From contig NC_090173.1 of NCBI RefSeq assembly GCF_024679245.1, positions 11,852,513 through 11,916,512 on the forward strand: DNA of 64,000 nucleotides, in the 5' to 3' direction. The translations under genes were made by a program, and so were the position numbers. Positions 10,928-23,479 of the stretch are shown here, in pieces; position 1 is the stretch's first letter; every line of letters starts with the position of its first letter. Origin of the DNA: Pseudorasbora parva. Taxonomy: Eukaryota > Chordata > Actinopteri > Cypriniformes > Gobionidae. The notes beneath the pieces were generated by a model. That model was not told where the DNA came from and ran no database searches. It was given only the letters and a program-made list of their open reading frames with translations.

Positions 10928-11883
10928 TGTCTGTTGATGGTTAAGCACTCATCTCTTTAAAAAAAATACTGAAAGTGATTAGTTATTGTTATGATGAGGT
11001 CGGAAACAAACGTCGCATAACCCCCAAGCCTACTGCACTAGTGTTAAAAACTGAAGCCAAAACGCCTCGATCACCCCCGTTTAGTTTAATTTAGTTATTT
11101 TATGATATAAAAACGGGGTATGCGACGTCATGATTGACAGCTTAGACTGACAGCTTCTCTGAGGCACCAATGGACTTTATTCAGGATTTTTGGAGCTTTA
11201 ATTTCTACATTTCCATAACTGTTTATTTCACACTGACAACTTTACTTCAGCGTAAGAAAATGAAGTCGCACCGTCCATATTTTTTTACGGTATATGCTCA
11301 CTACTGACACTCAATTTTATACTTACATTTTTTAATATTCAATACTTTGCATACTTTAAACTAAAGAGTAGCCTACTATATAAAGCTGCATATCCTACTA
11401 ATATGTCGAAAATTGAGCCGCTTTATATATATTTTATTTTTACATTTGTACCATTAGAAGTTGCAAAGCCAATGCTTACATTTAAAAGTATTGAATTTTG
11501 TTTCGGCCACTGAATTAAAATGTTTTTATGTAATCTAATATTTCTTTTCCTCGCAATTGAAAGAAAAAGACGGGATAGCGTTAAAATTTAAAGTGCGAGT
11601 TTATATCTTGCAGCTGTGAGAAAAGAACGGCAGAATGCAAAATACAAACTCGCAAATGTGTTTCAAATTTATTTAAATTCTGTGGTGAAAACAAGCTTCA
11701 ATATAAAACTGTAATACAGCAATTTCTCTCTGGTCGTCACCGGCGTGCAATGCATTATGGGATAGGCAAGGCCGCAAAGGATCCATCTGTTGTCTCCTTC
11801 ATTGCACGTGAAAAGGAAAATGTATTTCAAGGCCATATTTGAAGGAGCCTTTTTTGCGACAGCCCAGTCACAGGCCGTCCCAT
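10928..11883. other. Non-coding stretch, nothing recognised
   Basis: Between a hAT-like and a TTAA element. No open frame with a recognisable motif and no clear terminal repeats. Some short GC-richer patches occur (11020-11060 and 11730-11780). Confidence 0.6.
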
Positions 11884-13426
11884 TTAAAGGTGCCCTAGAA
11901 TGAAAAATTGAATTAACCTTGCCATAGTGAAATAATAAGAGTTCAGTACATGGACATCACATACTGTGAGTCTCAAACACCATCGCCTCCTCCTTCTTAT
12001 GTAAATCTCGTAAATCAAAAACACCACGGGAAAAAAAGTGCTTCTCAACATAACGCCAACCGTGACACAAGCGTTGGGGATCATTTATATGCACGCCCCC
12101 AACATTTGCATCTGTCCAAACATGTTCATTATCAGGCGGAAATGACGGAGCCGAATCATCAGGACTGCAGGTAAACAAGCGACACTTGAGGAAAGCAAAA
12201 CATCAGCTCTCATGGAAACATGTGTCATGTTCAGGCTGTGCAGGGGACGTGAGGACTTTTCTACCCTTCCCACAGATAAAAAATGTCAACAGTCATGGTT
12301 TATGTTTATAATCCGATACCAAACAATTTAATTCAAGATTGTTCGTTTGTTCGGCCCATTTTAAGCAAGCTTCGCTCAGCGTCTTAAACTGAAGAAAGGG
12401 GCGACTATATTCCTGCAAGCAGTAAGCAGCGATTTATCCACTTACCGACTGTTTAAACAATTTCTGATTAAATTGAAAGTTTTTTTTAGAGAGACAGCAT
12501 TTGTCTAGATAACGCAAGATATAGTACTGTAACAATAGGAAACACCAAGTACCATACCAAACTAAATAGTGTGTCTAATGACAAAGGGTAATATTATTTT
12601 GTATTACAAAATACAACCGTAGATACTTTGGTTACAGATCGTTCACTCGATCCTTCTAACAAACGTCACCTTCTCCACCATATAAGTTAAAACGACAGTC
12701 ATTTGACAAGGCTATTCATTTTGTAAAAATATATATATTTATATTTTTGAGAACATAAGTATGATGTTTTTACATGCTTGTATTTCAGAGTACATCACAG
12801 TCACTGCGTAACGTTAGCCTACATTGTGACTAGCATTATATTAACATGCAATATCCTTGACGGAAAAAGACAGATCTAAAATCACTGGTTTTGGTTTTGT
12901 CTGAGGGAGGAAGATTGTTCCTGCGGTTGCCAGATTTCAGTAATTAAATCCCCCAAACAGACCTTTTCAGTGTAAAGAACGCGTTTAATATCCGTTGTTT
13001 TACCTAAACATGTCCAATCTGGCAACCATATGCACACAAGCTCTCTCTTGCTCGCGGATGATCTGAAAACACCAATAAACAAGTAAGCTGCATTTCAGCA
13101 AATCTCCATTTGAGATGTTCTGCTTAAAGTGTCGTTCAGTCGGTCTGTGTTCTGTCAGGACGGTCAGGACTCACGAGCCGCTTCACTGAACTGCTGTGTG
13201 CTGCTGAAATAAGCCAATCAGAGCAGAGCTCAACATTAATATTCATGACTCTTCCAAATAAGGCAAAAACAGAGCATTACATCCTAGGGACCATTTATAG
13301 GTTTGTAAATGGACCTGTAAAAATGTATCTGGACAATTTTTTCCCTTAAATAAGCCACATACTCTCTGTGTAGATATCAGAGAACAATTTAACATATTGT
13401 TTTAAATCATTCTAGGGCACCTTTAA
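11884..13426. mobile_element. TTAA-flanked DNA element, 1.54 kb
   Basis: The left end is TTAAAGGTGCCCTAGAATGA and the right end is its exact 20-base complement. TTAA is at both extremities. The interior has frames of up to 74 codons without recognisable domains, so the element looks non-autonomous. From general knowledge this end sequence is common in zebrafish and relatives. I do not recall the library name, and the superfamily (piggyBac-like by target) is inferred. Confidence 0.88.
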
Positions 13427-13561
13427 CAACACTCAGTTCGACCTACGAAGGACGCATCCTCTGAATTGTGACAGGAGTGTCCAAAACTAGACATTTCAGG
13501 CGTTTGTTATGCTGGCTGTCCGCTGCTGTGTGATTTCTTTCTGTCTCATTGCACACAAACA

Positions 13562-13562
<1 letters not shown>

Positions 13563-13624
<62 letters not shown>
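13563..13624. repeat. (CA)n microsatellite, about 62 bp
   Basis: Pure CA run. Flanking frames read HT or VC dipeptides only. Confidence 0.97.
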
Positions 13625-13625
<1 letters not shown>

Positions 13626-14451
13626 GGTTTTGAATAAAATCTCAATCTCCCAGCAGACTTATTCACACAAGATAGCGTCTCATTACAAAGTTGCCATGGC
13701 AATATGCGCGCTCGGAAAGATTCCCCATCGAGAAGAAAACAGATCAGGATAGACGGCACGCAGAGAAAATGAGCCTTTCATCAGGGCCAATACCAAAGTT
13801 TGATTAGTTCCTGATTATTGTCCTTTTCAATGAACAGCAGAAGAGACGAGGAAGCGTCAGATGTAATTGGGTTTGAAGCAGCGCTGTTTTTACACCCACT
13901 GCGTTTCATTAGAGCTGGTTTGCCGTCAACAGGCCTGAAACTGTTCAGTCTGTTAATGAAAGACGGTTGGAGGTCTGCTGTATGACCCACGAGCTCCGGC
14001 AAGAAGACTAATAATAATGACAACAACATTTTGCTCAGTATATGGTTCACATATAACATTAATCGAAGTATACACGTCAACATTTGCAGAGGAAAGTTGA
14101 TTTGAAAATTATTTAAAGATGAGTAAATTACAGAATATACAATAAGTGGCTTTAGAAGTGAACAGGCTATAGGCTGTTGTTTGTTATATTTTCATATCTG
14201 TGAACATCCACTTAATCAGCCTTTATACACAGGCAAACTGATAACTCTGGCTCACACCAGGCCTTATCAATTTTTATTTTTATTTTTATTTTTACAGTGC
14301 ACCAGCACAAGGGAAAGATAGCAGGGTCAGCAATTCACAATGTCAAATACGTCAAATGATTTGCAATAAAAAAGCAAGGGAATATAAGCATTTTGCTTAT
14401 TGTCTATTAGTTATTAGTTGCATGGGCTCAATTTAATTGAGAGATTGCATG
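13625..14451. other. Non-coding stretch, nothing recognised
   Basis: A 100-codon reverse frame at 13781-14083 shows no motif. TTTTTATTTTTA runs occur at 14270-14295. Confidence 0.6.
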
Positions 14452-14778
14452 CACTGTAAAAAACTTTGTTGGTTTAACTTAAAAAAGTAAGTAACCTGGT
14501 TACCTTAAAATGTTGAGTTTATTGAAATTAAAAATTTGAGTTGATACAATGAAGGAAATTTGTTTAATAAATAGAAACTCAAAATATTATTGTATCTGAA
14601 CCACATAAAAATGTGATAAATCATGAAAATAGCACAATTTGGCTGCGTCATCACAAATAAAACACACACAATTACCCAATATGCTTACAATTTTTTTTAA
14701 TATTTTAATAAAGGTTGTCGAATTTCAAAAAACGTTCATTGTATTAACTCAAAATTTTACTTTTAATTTTTTACAGTG
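14452..14778 (+). mobile_element. CACTGTAAA hairpin MITE, copy 1
   Basis: It begins CACTGTAAAAAAC and ends TTTTTTACAGTG. Long imperfect terminal inverted repeats include the AAGTAACCTGGTTACCTT and TTGAGTTGATACAATGAAGG blocks. The core is recognised by GCACAATTTGGCTGCGTCAT. Related copies are at 14874-15111 (inverted), 39218-39580 (direct) and 62695-63127 (inverted). The last three have TA beside at least one end, which suggests TA target duplication; copy 1 does not. Confidence 0.88.
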
Positions 14779-14873
14779 TGGGATAAAAAATATTATTAAT
14801 CATTCACACAACAGCAATATTTAAACTTAAAATATACTTAATAAAATACATTATATTTAAAAAAGATTAAATA

Positions 14874-15111
14874 CACTGTAAAAAAATATTATTGTGTGTG
14901 TTTTATTTGTGATGACGCAGCCAAATTGTGCTATTTTCATGATTTATCACATTTTTATGTGGTTCAGATACAATAATATTTTGAGTTTCTATTTATTAAA
15001 CAAATTTCCTTCATTGCATCAACTCAAATTTTAATTACAATAAACTCAAAATTTTAAGTCAACCAGGTTACTTACTTTTTTAAGTTAAAACAACAACAAA
15101 TGTTTACAGTG
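14874..15111 (-). mobile_element. CACTGTAAA hairpin MITE, copy 2, inverted and deleted
   Basis: TA flanks CACTG at 14874 and follows CAGTG at 15111. The content is the reverse complement of copy 1, but about 90 bp of one arm is missing directly after the first CACTGTAAAA. The body (GATGACGCAGCCAAATTGTG onward) is nearly identical to copy 1. The two copies face each other with 95 bp between. Confidence 0.85.
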
Positions 15112-15590
15112 TAGGATTGAACAGTTACAGCTCCTAAAATAATGCTGTCCTTCATACACATGTGAAATCGTTCATGGATATGCTGTGCGCCAGAAAACCT
15201 CTTTTTTTCTGACCATGACTTTAATTCATCAACACAAAGTTCTTAGTTCATCTCGGCTGATGACTTTGACATGAACTCTTGTTATCTGCTCGTGTTTGTT
15301 TGTTCAGTTCACAGTTCATTCTGAGATAAACCATCATTGATTTTACATACGATTATAAATCACGAACCGGTGGGAACCTGAAAGACGTCACGAACGAGTT
15401 CAGATTTAAAGGGATATTCTCTCATCAAACACTCAACTTCATTGTTAATTTCTCGCCAAAAATGAAGTGGCATAGTTTAGATTTTGAGTTGTATTTGACA
15501 TTCACATTGATTTTAAACTTAATTGTAGCTAACTTCATGGTTAGCTACAATTTTGGATTTCATTACAGTGCTGTTTCATGGTCAAACAAT
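15112..15590. other. Non-coding stretch, nothing recognised
   Basis: No gene. 15409-15460 (AAAGGGATATTCTCTCATCA onward) resembles the end of the common cyprinid AAAGGGATAGTTCA-type repeat, without a visible partner end. Confidence 0.5.
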
Positions 15591-17402
15591 GAATGGATGG
15601 ATGGATGGATGGATGGATGGATGGAATGACATTGATGAACGGACGGCCTGATGGAATGACTGATGGATGGATCGAATGATAATGGAATTATTAATTATTC
15701 CATTTATCCATCCATCCATCCATCCATCCATCATTCTGTTATTCCATTTATCCATTAATCCATCTATTTATTCCATCCATCCATCCATCCATCCATCATT
15801 CTGTTATTCCATTTATCCATTAATCCATCTATTTATTCCATCCATCCATCCATTATTCTGTTATTCCATTCATCCATCAATCCATCTATTTATTCCATCC
15901 ATCTATCCATCCATCCATCCATCCATCCATCCATCCATCCATCCATCCATCCATCTATCTATCCATCCATTCATTATTCTGTTATTCCATTCATCCATCA
16001 ATCCATCTATTTATTCCATCCATCATTCTGTTATTCTATTTATCCATTAATCCATCTATTTATTCCATCCATCCATCCATCCATCCATCCATCCATCCAT
16101 CCATCCATCCATCCATCCATCTGTTATTCTGTTATTCCATTTATCCATCTATTTATTCCATCCATCCATCCATCCATCCATCCATCCATCATTCTGTTAT
16201 TCCATTCATTCATCCATCAATCCATCTATTTATTCCATCCATCATTCTGTTATTCTATTTATCCATTAATCCATCTATTTATTCCATCCATCCATCCATC
16301 CATCCATCCATCTGTTATTCCATTTATCCATCTATTTATTCCATTAATCCATCCATCCATTATTCTGTTATTCCATTCATCCATCAATCCATCTATTTAT
16401 TCCATCCATCCATCCATCCATCCATCCATCCATCCATCCATCCATCCATCCATCCATCATTCTGTTATTCCATTTATCCATTAATCCATCTATTTATTCC
16501 ATCCACCCATCCATCATTCTGTTATTCCCTTTATACATCCATCCATCCATCCATCCATCCATCCATCCATCCATCCATCTATCCATCCATCCATCCATCC
16601 ATCCATCCATCCATCTATCCATTCATCCATCTGTTATTCTGTTATTCCATTTATCCATCTATTTATTCCATCCATCCATCCATCCATCCATCCATCCATC
16701 CATCCATCCATCCATCCATCCATCCATCCATCCATCCATCCATCATTCTGTTATTCCATTCATTCATCCATCAATCCATCTATTTATTCCATCCATCATT
16801 CTGTTATTCTATTTATCCATTAATCCATCTATTTATTCCATCCATCCATCCATCCATCCATCCATCCATCCATCCATCCATCCATCCATCCATCCATCCA
16901 TCCATCCATCCATCCATCTGTTATTCCATTTATCCATCTATTTATTCCATTAATCCATCCATCCATTATTCTGTTATTCATTCATTCATCCATCAATCCA
17001 TCTATTTATTCCATCCATCCATCCATCCATCCATCCATCCATCCATCCATCCATCCATCCATCCATCCATCATTCTGTTATTCCATTTATCCATTAATCC
17101 ATCTATTTATTCCATCCACCCATCCATCATTCTGTTATTCCCTTTATACATCCATCCATCCATCCATCCATCCATCCATCCATCCATCCATCCATCCATC
17201 ATTCTGTTATTCCATCCATCCATCCATCCATCCATCCATCCATCCATCCATCCATCCATCCATCTATCCATCCATCCGTTATTCCATTTATCCATCAATC
17301 CATCTATTTATTCCATCCATCCACCCATCCATCATTCTGTTATTCCCTTTATCCATCAATACATCTATTCCATCCATCCATCCATCCATCCATCATTCAG
17401 TC
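15591..17402. repeat. (ATCC)n satellite with a 610-bp tandem duplication
   Basis: Short GGAT runs at 15591-15670 give way to an array of ATCC units interrupted by CATTCTGTTATTCCATTTATCC and ATCCATCTATTTATTCC variants. Two landmarks are duplicated at a constant offset: ATCCACCCATCCATCATTCT at 16501 and about 17114, and CCATTAATCCATCCATCC at 16341 and 16947. This indicates a tandem duplication of about 606-613 bp. Frames reading HPSI or WMDG are artefacts, since (ATCC)n has no stop in any frame. Confidence 0.95.
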
Positions 17403-17994
17403 ATTCCACTTCTATACTGTAAATGTGTTTTTCCTTTCAGAAGATTCGGTGCATTCGGTGTTAGCAAGTTCAAAGGGAACTTGAAAACTTTAAAAAGAAT
17501 TGCCGTCACAGCACTCGTCTCACACTTTTCTAATTAACATCAATACACAGACCGTGTGTGTCACTCACATTAAATACCTGTTGAGCTGCGAGGATAAACT
17601 ATCCTCTCTAAATTTTAATCAAATGAAATAATTCTTGACCCTCGGGTCAGATCCAGTAGAGACAGCAGCAGACCGTTGTCGGTGATATTTCTCACTATAA
17701 CAGTCAATCGTCATGCTCATGGCCTGATCTCAGTCCTACAGCGACCTTGTAATGAGCTGCTGCAGTATAATGGCGTCTTACATAAACGGCGGCTGTGTGC
17801 GATAAAGGCAGAGAGATGAATGAACATGGCGAGATTCTTTAAACAGCGAAACAAACTCAAGTGTGTCTCCGTTAATTAGGGCTCCATTCAGGTCGGTCTG
17901 AGCAGATCATTACACACAGGCTCTGGGCTCCTTCACAACACACTAATCAATGCTATTATTCACAAGAATAAAACCAAAGGCCAAATTCTGGATG
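17403..17994. other. Non-repetitive 590-bp spacer between opposed satellite arrays
   Basis: Sequence of normal complexity lies between an ATCC array (left) and a GGAT array (right). No gene is recognised. TTTTTCCTTTCAG at 17429-17441 resembles a 3' splice acceptor, but no following frame has a recognisable product. Confidence 0.55.
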
Positions 17995-20868
17995 GATGGA
18001 TGGATGGATATACAGAACAACAGAACAAAGGATGGATGGTGGAGGATGGAATGAAAGAACGATGGATGGATGGAACGACAGAATGGATGGAACAACAGAA
18101 CGATGATAGAATGACAGAACAATGGATTGATGGATGGATGGCCAGAACAACAGACGGATGTATGAATAAAAGAAAAAATGGATGGATGGAACGACAGAAC
18201 AAGGATGGAACAATAGAATGATGGAACGACAGAACAATGGATGAATAGATGGGTGGATGGCAGGAACAATGGATGCATGTGTGTATGGATGGAAAAATAG
18301 TGAATGGATGGATGATCGATGAATAAATGGATGGATTAATTGACAAATGGACCGACAGAACAATGGGTGGATGGAATGACAGAATGATGGATGGTTGGAT
18401 GGATGGAACAACGGATGGATGGATGGATGGATGGATGGATGGATGGATGGATGGATGGATGGATTGATGGATGGATGACGTATGGAGTAAATAGATGGAT
18501 TGATGGATAAATGGCACGACAGAACAGTGGATATAATGACAGAATGGTGGATGGATGGAATGACAGAATGGTGGATGGATGGATGGAATGACTGAACAAT
18601 GAGTGGATATAATGACAGAATGGTGGATGGATGGATGATGGATGGATGGATGGAATGACAGAATGGTGGATGGATGGATGACATAATGAAAGAATGGTGG
18701 ATGGATGGATGGATGGAATGACAGAACAACAGAATGGTGGATGGATGGATGGAATGAAAGAATGGTGGATGGATGATGGATGGATGGGATGACAGAATGG
18801 TGGATGGATGGGTGATGGATGATATAATGACAGAATGGTGGATGAATGGATGATGGATGGATGGAATGACAGAACAACATGATGGATAGCTGGAATGACA
18901 GAACAATGAATGGATGAATGGATAGAAGAAAATGGATGGATGGATGAAATAAATGGATGGATGGATAAATGGACCGACAGAACAATGGGTGGATGGAATG
19001 ACAGAATGATGGATGGATGGATGGATGGATAGAAGAAATGATGGATAGATTGATGGATGGATGACAGATGGAGTAATTAGATGGATTGATGGATAAATGG
19101 CACGACAGAACAGTGGATATAATGACAGAATGGTGGATGGATGGAATGACAGAATGGTGGATGGATGGATGGAATGACTGAACAATGAGTGGATATAATG
19201 ACAGAATGGTGGATGGATGGATGATGGATGGATGGATGGAATGACAGAATGGTGGATGGATGATGGATGGAATGACAGAATGATGGATAGATGATGGATG
19301 GAATGACAGAACAATGAGTGGATATAATGGCAGAATGGTGGATGGATGGATGATGGATGGATGGATGGAATGACAGAATGGTGGATGGATGGATGATATA
19401 ATGACAGAATGGTGGATGGATGGATGGATGGAATGACAGAACAACAGAATGGTGGATGGATGGATGGATGGATGGATGGATGGATGGATGGATGGATGGA
19501 ATGACAGAATGGTGGATGGATGATGGATGGATGGGATGACAGAATGGTGGATGGATGGGTGATGGATGATATAATGACAGAATGGTGGATGAATGGATGA
19601 TGGATAGATGGAATGACAGAACAACATGATGGATAGCTGGAATGACAGAACAATGAATGGATGAATGGATAGAAGAAAATGGATGGATGGATGAAATAAA
19701 TGGATGGATGGATAAATGGACCGACAGAACAATGGGTGGATGGAATGACAGAATGATGGATGGATGGATGGAACAACGGATGGATGGATGGATGGATAGA
19801 AGAAACGATGGATGGATTGATGGATGGATGACGGATGGAGTAAATAGATGGATTGATGGATAAATGGCACGACAGAACAGTGGATATAATGACAGAATGG
19901 TGGATGGATGGAATGACAGAATGGTGGATGGATGGAATGACAGAATGGTGGATGGATGGGTGATATAATGACAGAATGGTGGATGGATGGAATGACAGAA
20001 TGGTGGATGGATGGATGGATGGATGGAATGACAGAACAACAGAATGGTGGATGGATGGATGGATGGAATGACAGAATGGTGGATGGATGATGGATGGATG
20101 GAATGACAGAATGGTGGATGGATGGAATGACAGAATGGTGGATGGATGATGGATGGATGGAATGACAGAATGGTGGATGGATGATGGATGGATGGAATGA
20201 CAGAATGGTGGATGGATGGAATGACAGAATGGTGGATGGATGGGTGATATAATGACAGAATGGTGGATGGATGGAATGACAGAATGGTGGATGGATGGAT
20301 GGATGGATGGAATGACAGAACAACAGAATGGTGGATGGATGGATGGATGGAATGACAGAATGGTGGATGGATGATGGATGGATGGAATGACAGAATGGTG
20401 GATGGATGATGGATGGATGGAATGACAGAATGGTGGATGGATGATGGATGGAATGACAGAATGGTGGATGGATGATGGATGGATGGAATGACAGAATGGT
20501 GGATGGATGGATGATATAATGACAGAATGTTGGATGGATGGATGGATGGAATGACAGAACAACAGAATGGTGGATGGATGATGGATGGATGGAATGACAG
20601 AATGGTGGATGGATGGATGATGAATGATATAATGACAGAATGGTGGATGAATGGATGATGGATGGATGGAATGACAGAACAACATGATGGATAGCTGGAA
20701 TGACAGAACAATGAATGGATGGATGGATAGAAGAAAATGTATGGATGGATGAAATAAATGGACGGATGGATAAATGGACCGACAGAACAATGGGTGGATG
20801 GAATGACAGAATGATGGATGGATGATGGATGGATGGAATGACAGAACAACAGAAGGATGGATGATGGA
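17995..20868. repeat. (GGAT)n satellite with higher-order repeats, 2.9 kb
   Basis: Units of GGATGGAT alternate with GAATGACAGAATGGTGGAT and GAACAACAGAATGGTGG blocks. Landmarks recur as higher-order units: ACCGACAGAACAATGGGTGG at 18351, 18973, 19720 and 20778; GGCACGACAGAACAGTGG at about 18513, 19100 and 19867; GATGGATAGCTGGAATGAC at about 18881, 19627 and 20677. A 1028-codon reverse-strand frame (17956-21042) and shorter ones run through it, reading [16 protein letters not shown]. They are products of a stop-free repeat and not a gene. Confidence 0.96.
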
Positions 20869-21278
<410 letters not shown>

Positions 21279-21452
21279 CTTGTTTTTCCTGCTGGTCTGG
21301 GTCATGTGATCGTGTATCCCGTCCACCTGTTTTTCTCTCTTTTTTTAAAAAAAAAAGAAGAAAAAAAAGAAACACTTAATATTTTCAATAATTTTCCTTC
21401 TTACTTGACTTTGGATATTTTACTGAAAAACAAGACTGAAATAGCAGGTACG

Positions 21453-21458
<6 letters not shown>

Positions 21459-21537
<79 letters not shown>
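21459..21537. repeat. (GT)n microsatellite, about 79 bp
   Basis: Pure GT run, opposite in polarity to the CA run at 21157-21274. Confidence 0.98.
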
Positions 21538-21541
<4 letters not shown>

Positions 21542-22577
21542 AACAGCGGTAATGCGAAACATCTGTCCGCCTGCACTTGCTGTGATTGTTTAGGGAGAGC
21601 TTTAAATACGGAACAGCACCTGCTGCTGTGTTCAGGCCTCTCACCCAAACAGCTGCGCTCCTCTCAGAGACTCGTCACATGACGCCGGCTCACCAAGCGG
21701 AGGCTGTGTGTCCTGCAGCGACTGAAACATTAATCGATCTGTTATTGATAACGCGCTGATAAGCTAAACATGAGAGGCCAGTGAACTAAAACAGCCACAG
21801 CATGTCTGTGAGTGAAGTAATGTAAGCAGAATCAAGAGCACTGATTGGCCGGTTGTTCTTGAACATAAACACCATTAGGCCTATTGAAATCAAAATGGAA
21901 GTTTTTTTAGCTTTTAGTATGACTGTGTTAGCCTTAACGTTATGGATAAGCTGGTGTGCTCCAAAACAATGACAAAATTTGCATTCAGGAGATATAAGCA
22001 TTCAAAATGTACAGTCTCTCGCTTCCGTTAAAACGGATCTCAGATATTGAAGACATCATCGCAGACTTCACCTTCTCGTCAAATATTCTGTCCAATCCAA
22101 AATGCCGCATGAGGCATGATAGCTGAAGACCAGATGGAGGGATCGCTGCAGCACCATTCAGGAGGCAAACAAAGCTCCCGGGCACTTCTGTGGACACACC
22201 GGGGAACAGCGGCGGAGCCGAGAAGCGGAACATCTCAACATCACACTGGGCCGGTGCAAACTTCAGCCACCATGCAGCTCAAGCCCGAGGGAGACCAGCA
22301 GTGAGCAGCCGACACCCAGAGGAGAGAGCAGCCGCAGCGAGCGACATCAAATGCCCTTCAAACCAGAACCAACAGCAGCAATTCAAACATAAACAGCAGA
22401 GAAGTGGCGAAGAACGGCGAACGGAGAACAACGTCCTCTCAGTGGCTGCCAGCAATCAGCAACAGTCTCCATTGCTCTGACTGTTAAACTAGTCAAAGTC
22501 CTAAGAAAATAAAATCTAAATCTAAATATATAATAATATTCTATATAATAATATATAATACATATATAATATAGCCA
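21538..22577. other. Unrecognised stretch with a GC-richer block at 22110-22480
   Basis: 22110-22480 is GC-richer than its surroundings and open on the + strand (22190-22480, 96 codons). It has GGAGCCGAGAAGCGG and CCGCAGCGAGCG motifs but no recognisable domain. It could be a transposon interior, an untranslated exon or chance. I see no splice structure I could support. Confidence 0.4.
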
Positions 22578-23160
22578 TATCCATCCATCCATCCATCCAT
22601 CCATCCATCCATCCATCCATCTATTCATATCCATCCATCATCCGTCCGATTATACGTCCATCCATCTATCCATCCATCCATCTATTCATATCCATCCATC
22701 ATCCGTCCGATTATACGTCCATCCATCTATCCATCCATCCATCCATCCATCCATCCATCCATCCATCCATCCATCCATCCATCCATCCATCAGTCTGTCC
22801 GTCCGTCCATCCATCCATCCATCCATCCATCACTCCGTCCTTCGATCCATATCCATACATCTAGCCATATCCCATCCATCCATCAGTCCATCTATCTATC
22901 TCTCTGTCCATCCACCCATCCATCCGTCCGGCAATCCATTCATCCATCCGTCCGACTATACATCCATCCATCCATCAGTCTGTCTGTCCGTCCGTCCGTC
23001 CATCCATCCATCCATCTCTCCATCCATCTATCCATATCCATCCATCTAGCCATATCCCATCCATCCATCAGTCCATCTATCCATCTCTCCGTCCATCCAC
23101 CCATCCATCCATCCATCCATCCGTCCGTCCATCCGTCCATCCGTCCATCCATCCATCCAT

Positions 23161-23196
<36 letters not shown>

Positions 23197-23228
23197 CCGT
23201 CCATCCATCCGTCCATCCGTCCATCCGC
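22578..23228. repeat. (ATCC)n satellite with CCGT variants
   Basis: ATCC units with CCGTCCGT blocks. The segment ATCATCCGTCCGATTATACG is duplicated at 22637 and 22698, and CCATATCCCATCCATCCATC at about 22866 and 23049. Polarity matches the 15.6-17.4 kb array. Confidence 0.95.
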
Positions 23229-23479
23229 CCTAAATCAGTACAAACTATGTAACAGGACCTAACACCCCCATCACCAAGTTTATAATCCATGGCTACATTC
23301 AAGTACATTCTAGTCTCCATCACAGGCTCTGGAAAGCGCATTAACCACCATGTTCTCAGAGCCTTTCTTGTTTCTAGTTCAGAAATAATGATCACTGCAT
23401 CAAATGCTGGTTCACGTTGCACATGCGAGACAGGAACACAAGAGGGTTATGTAAACAACAGGAGGGGTACAACTACCTC

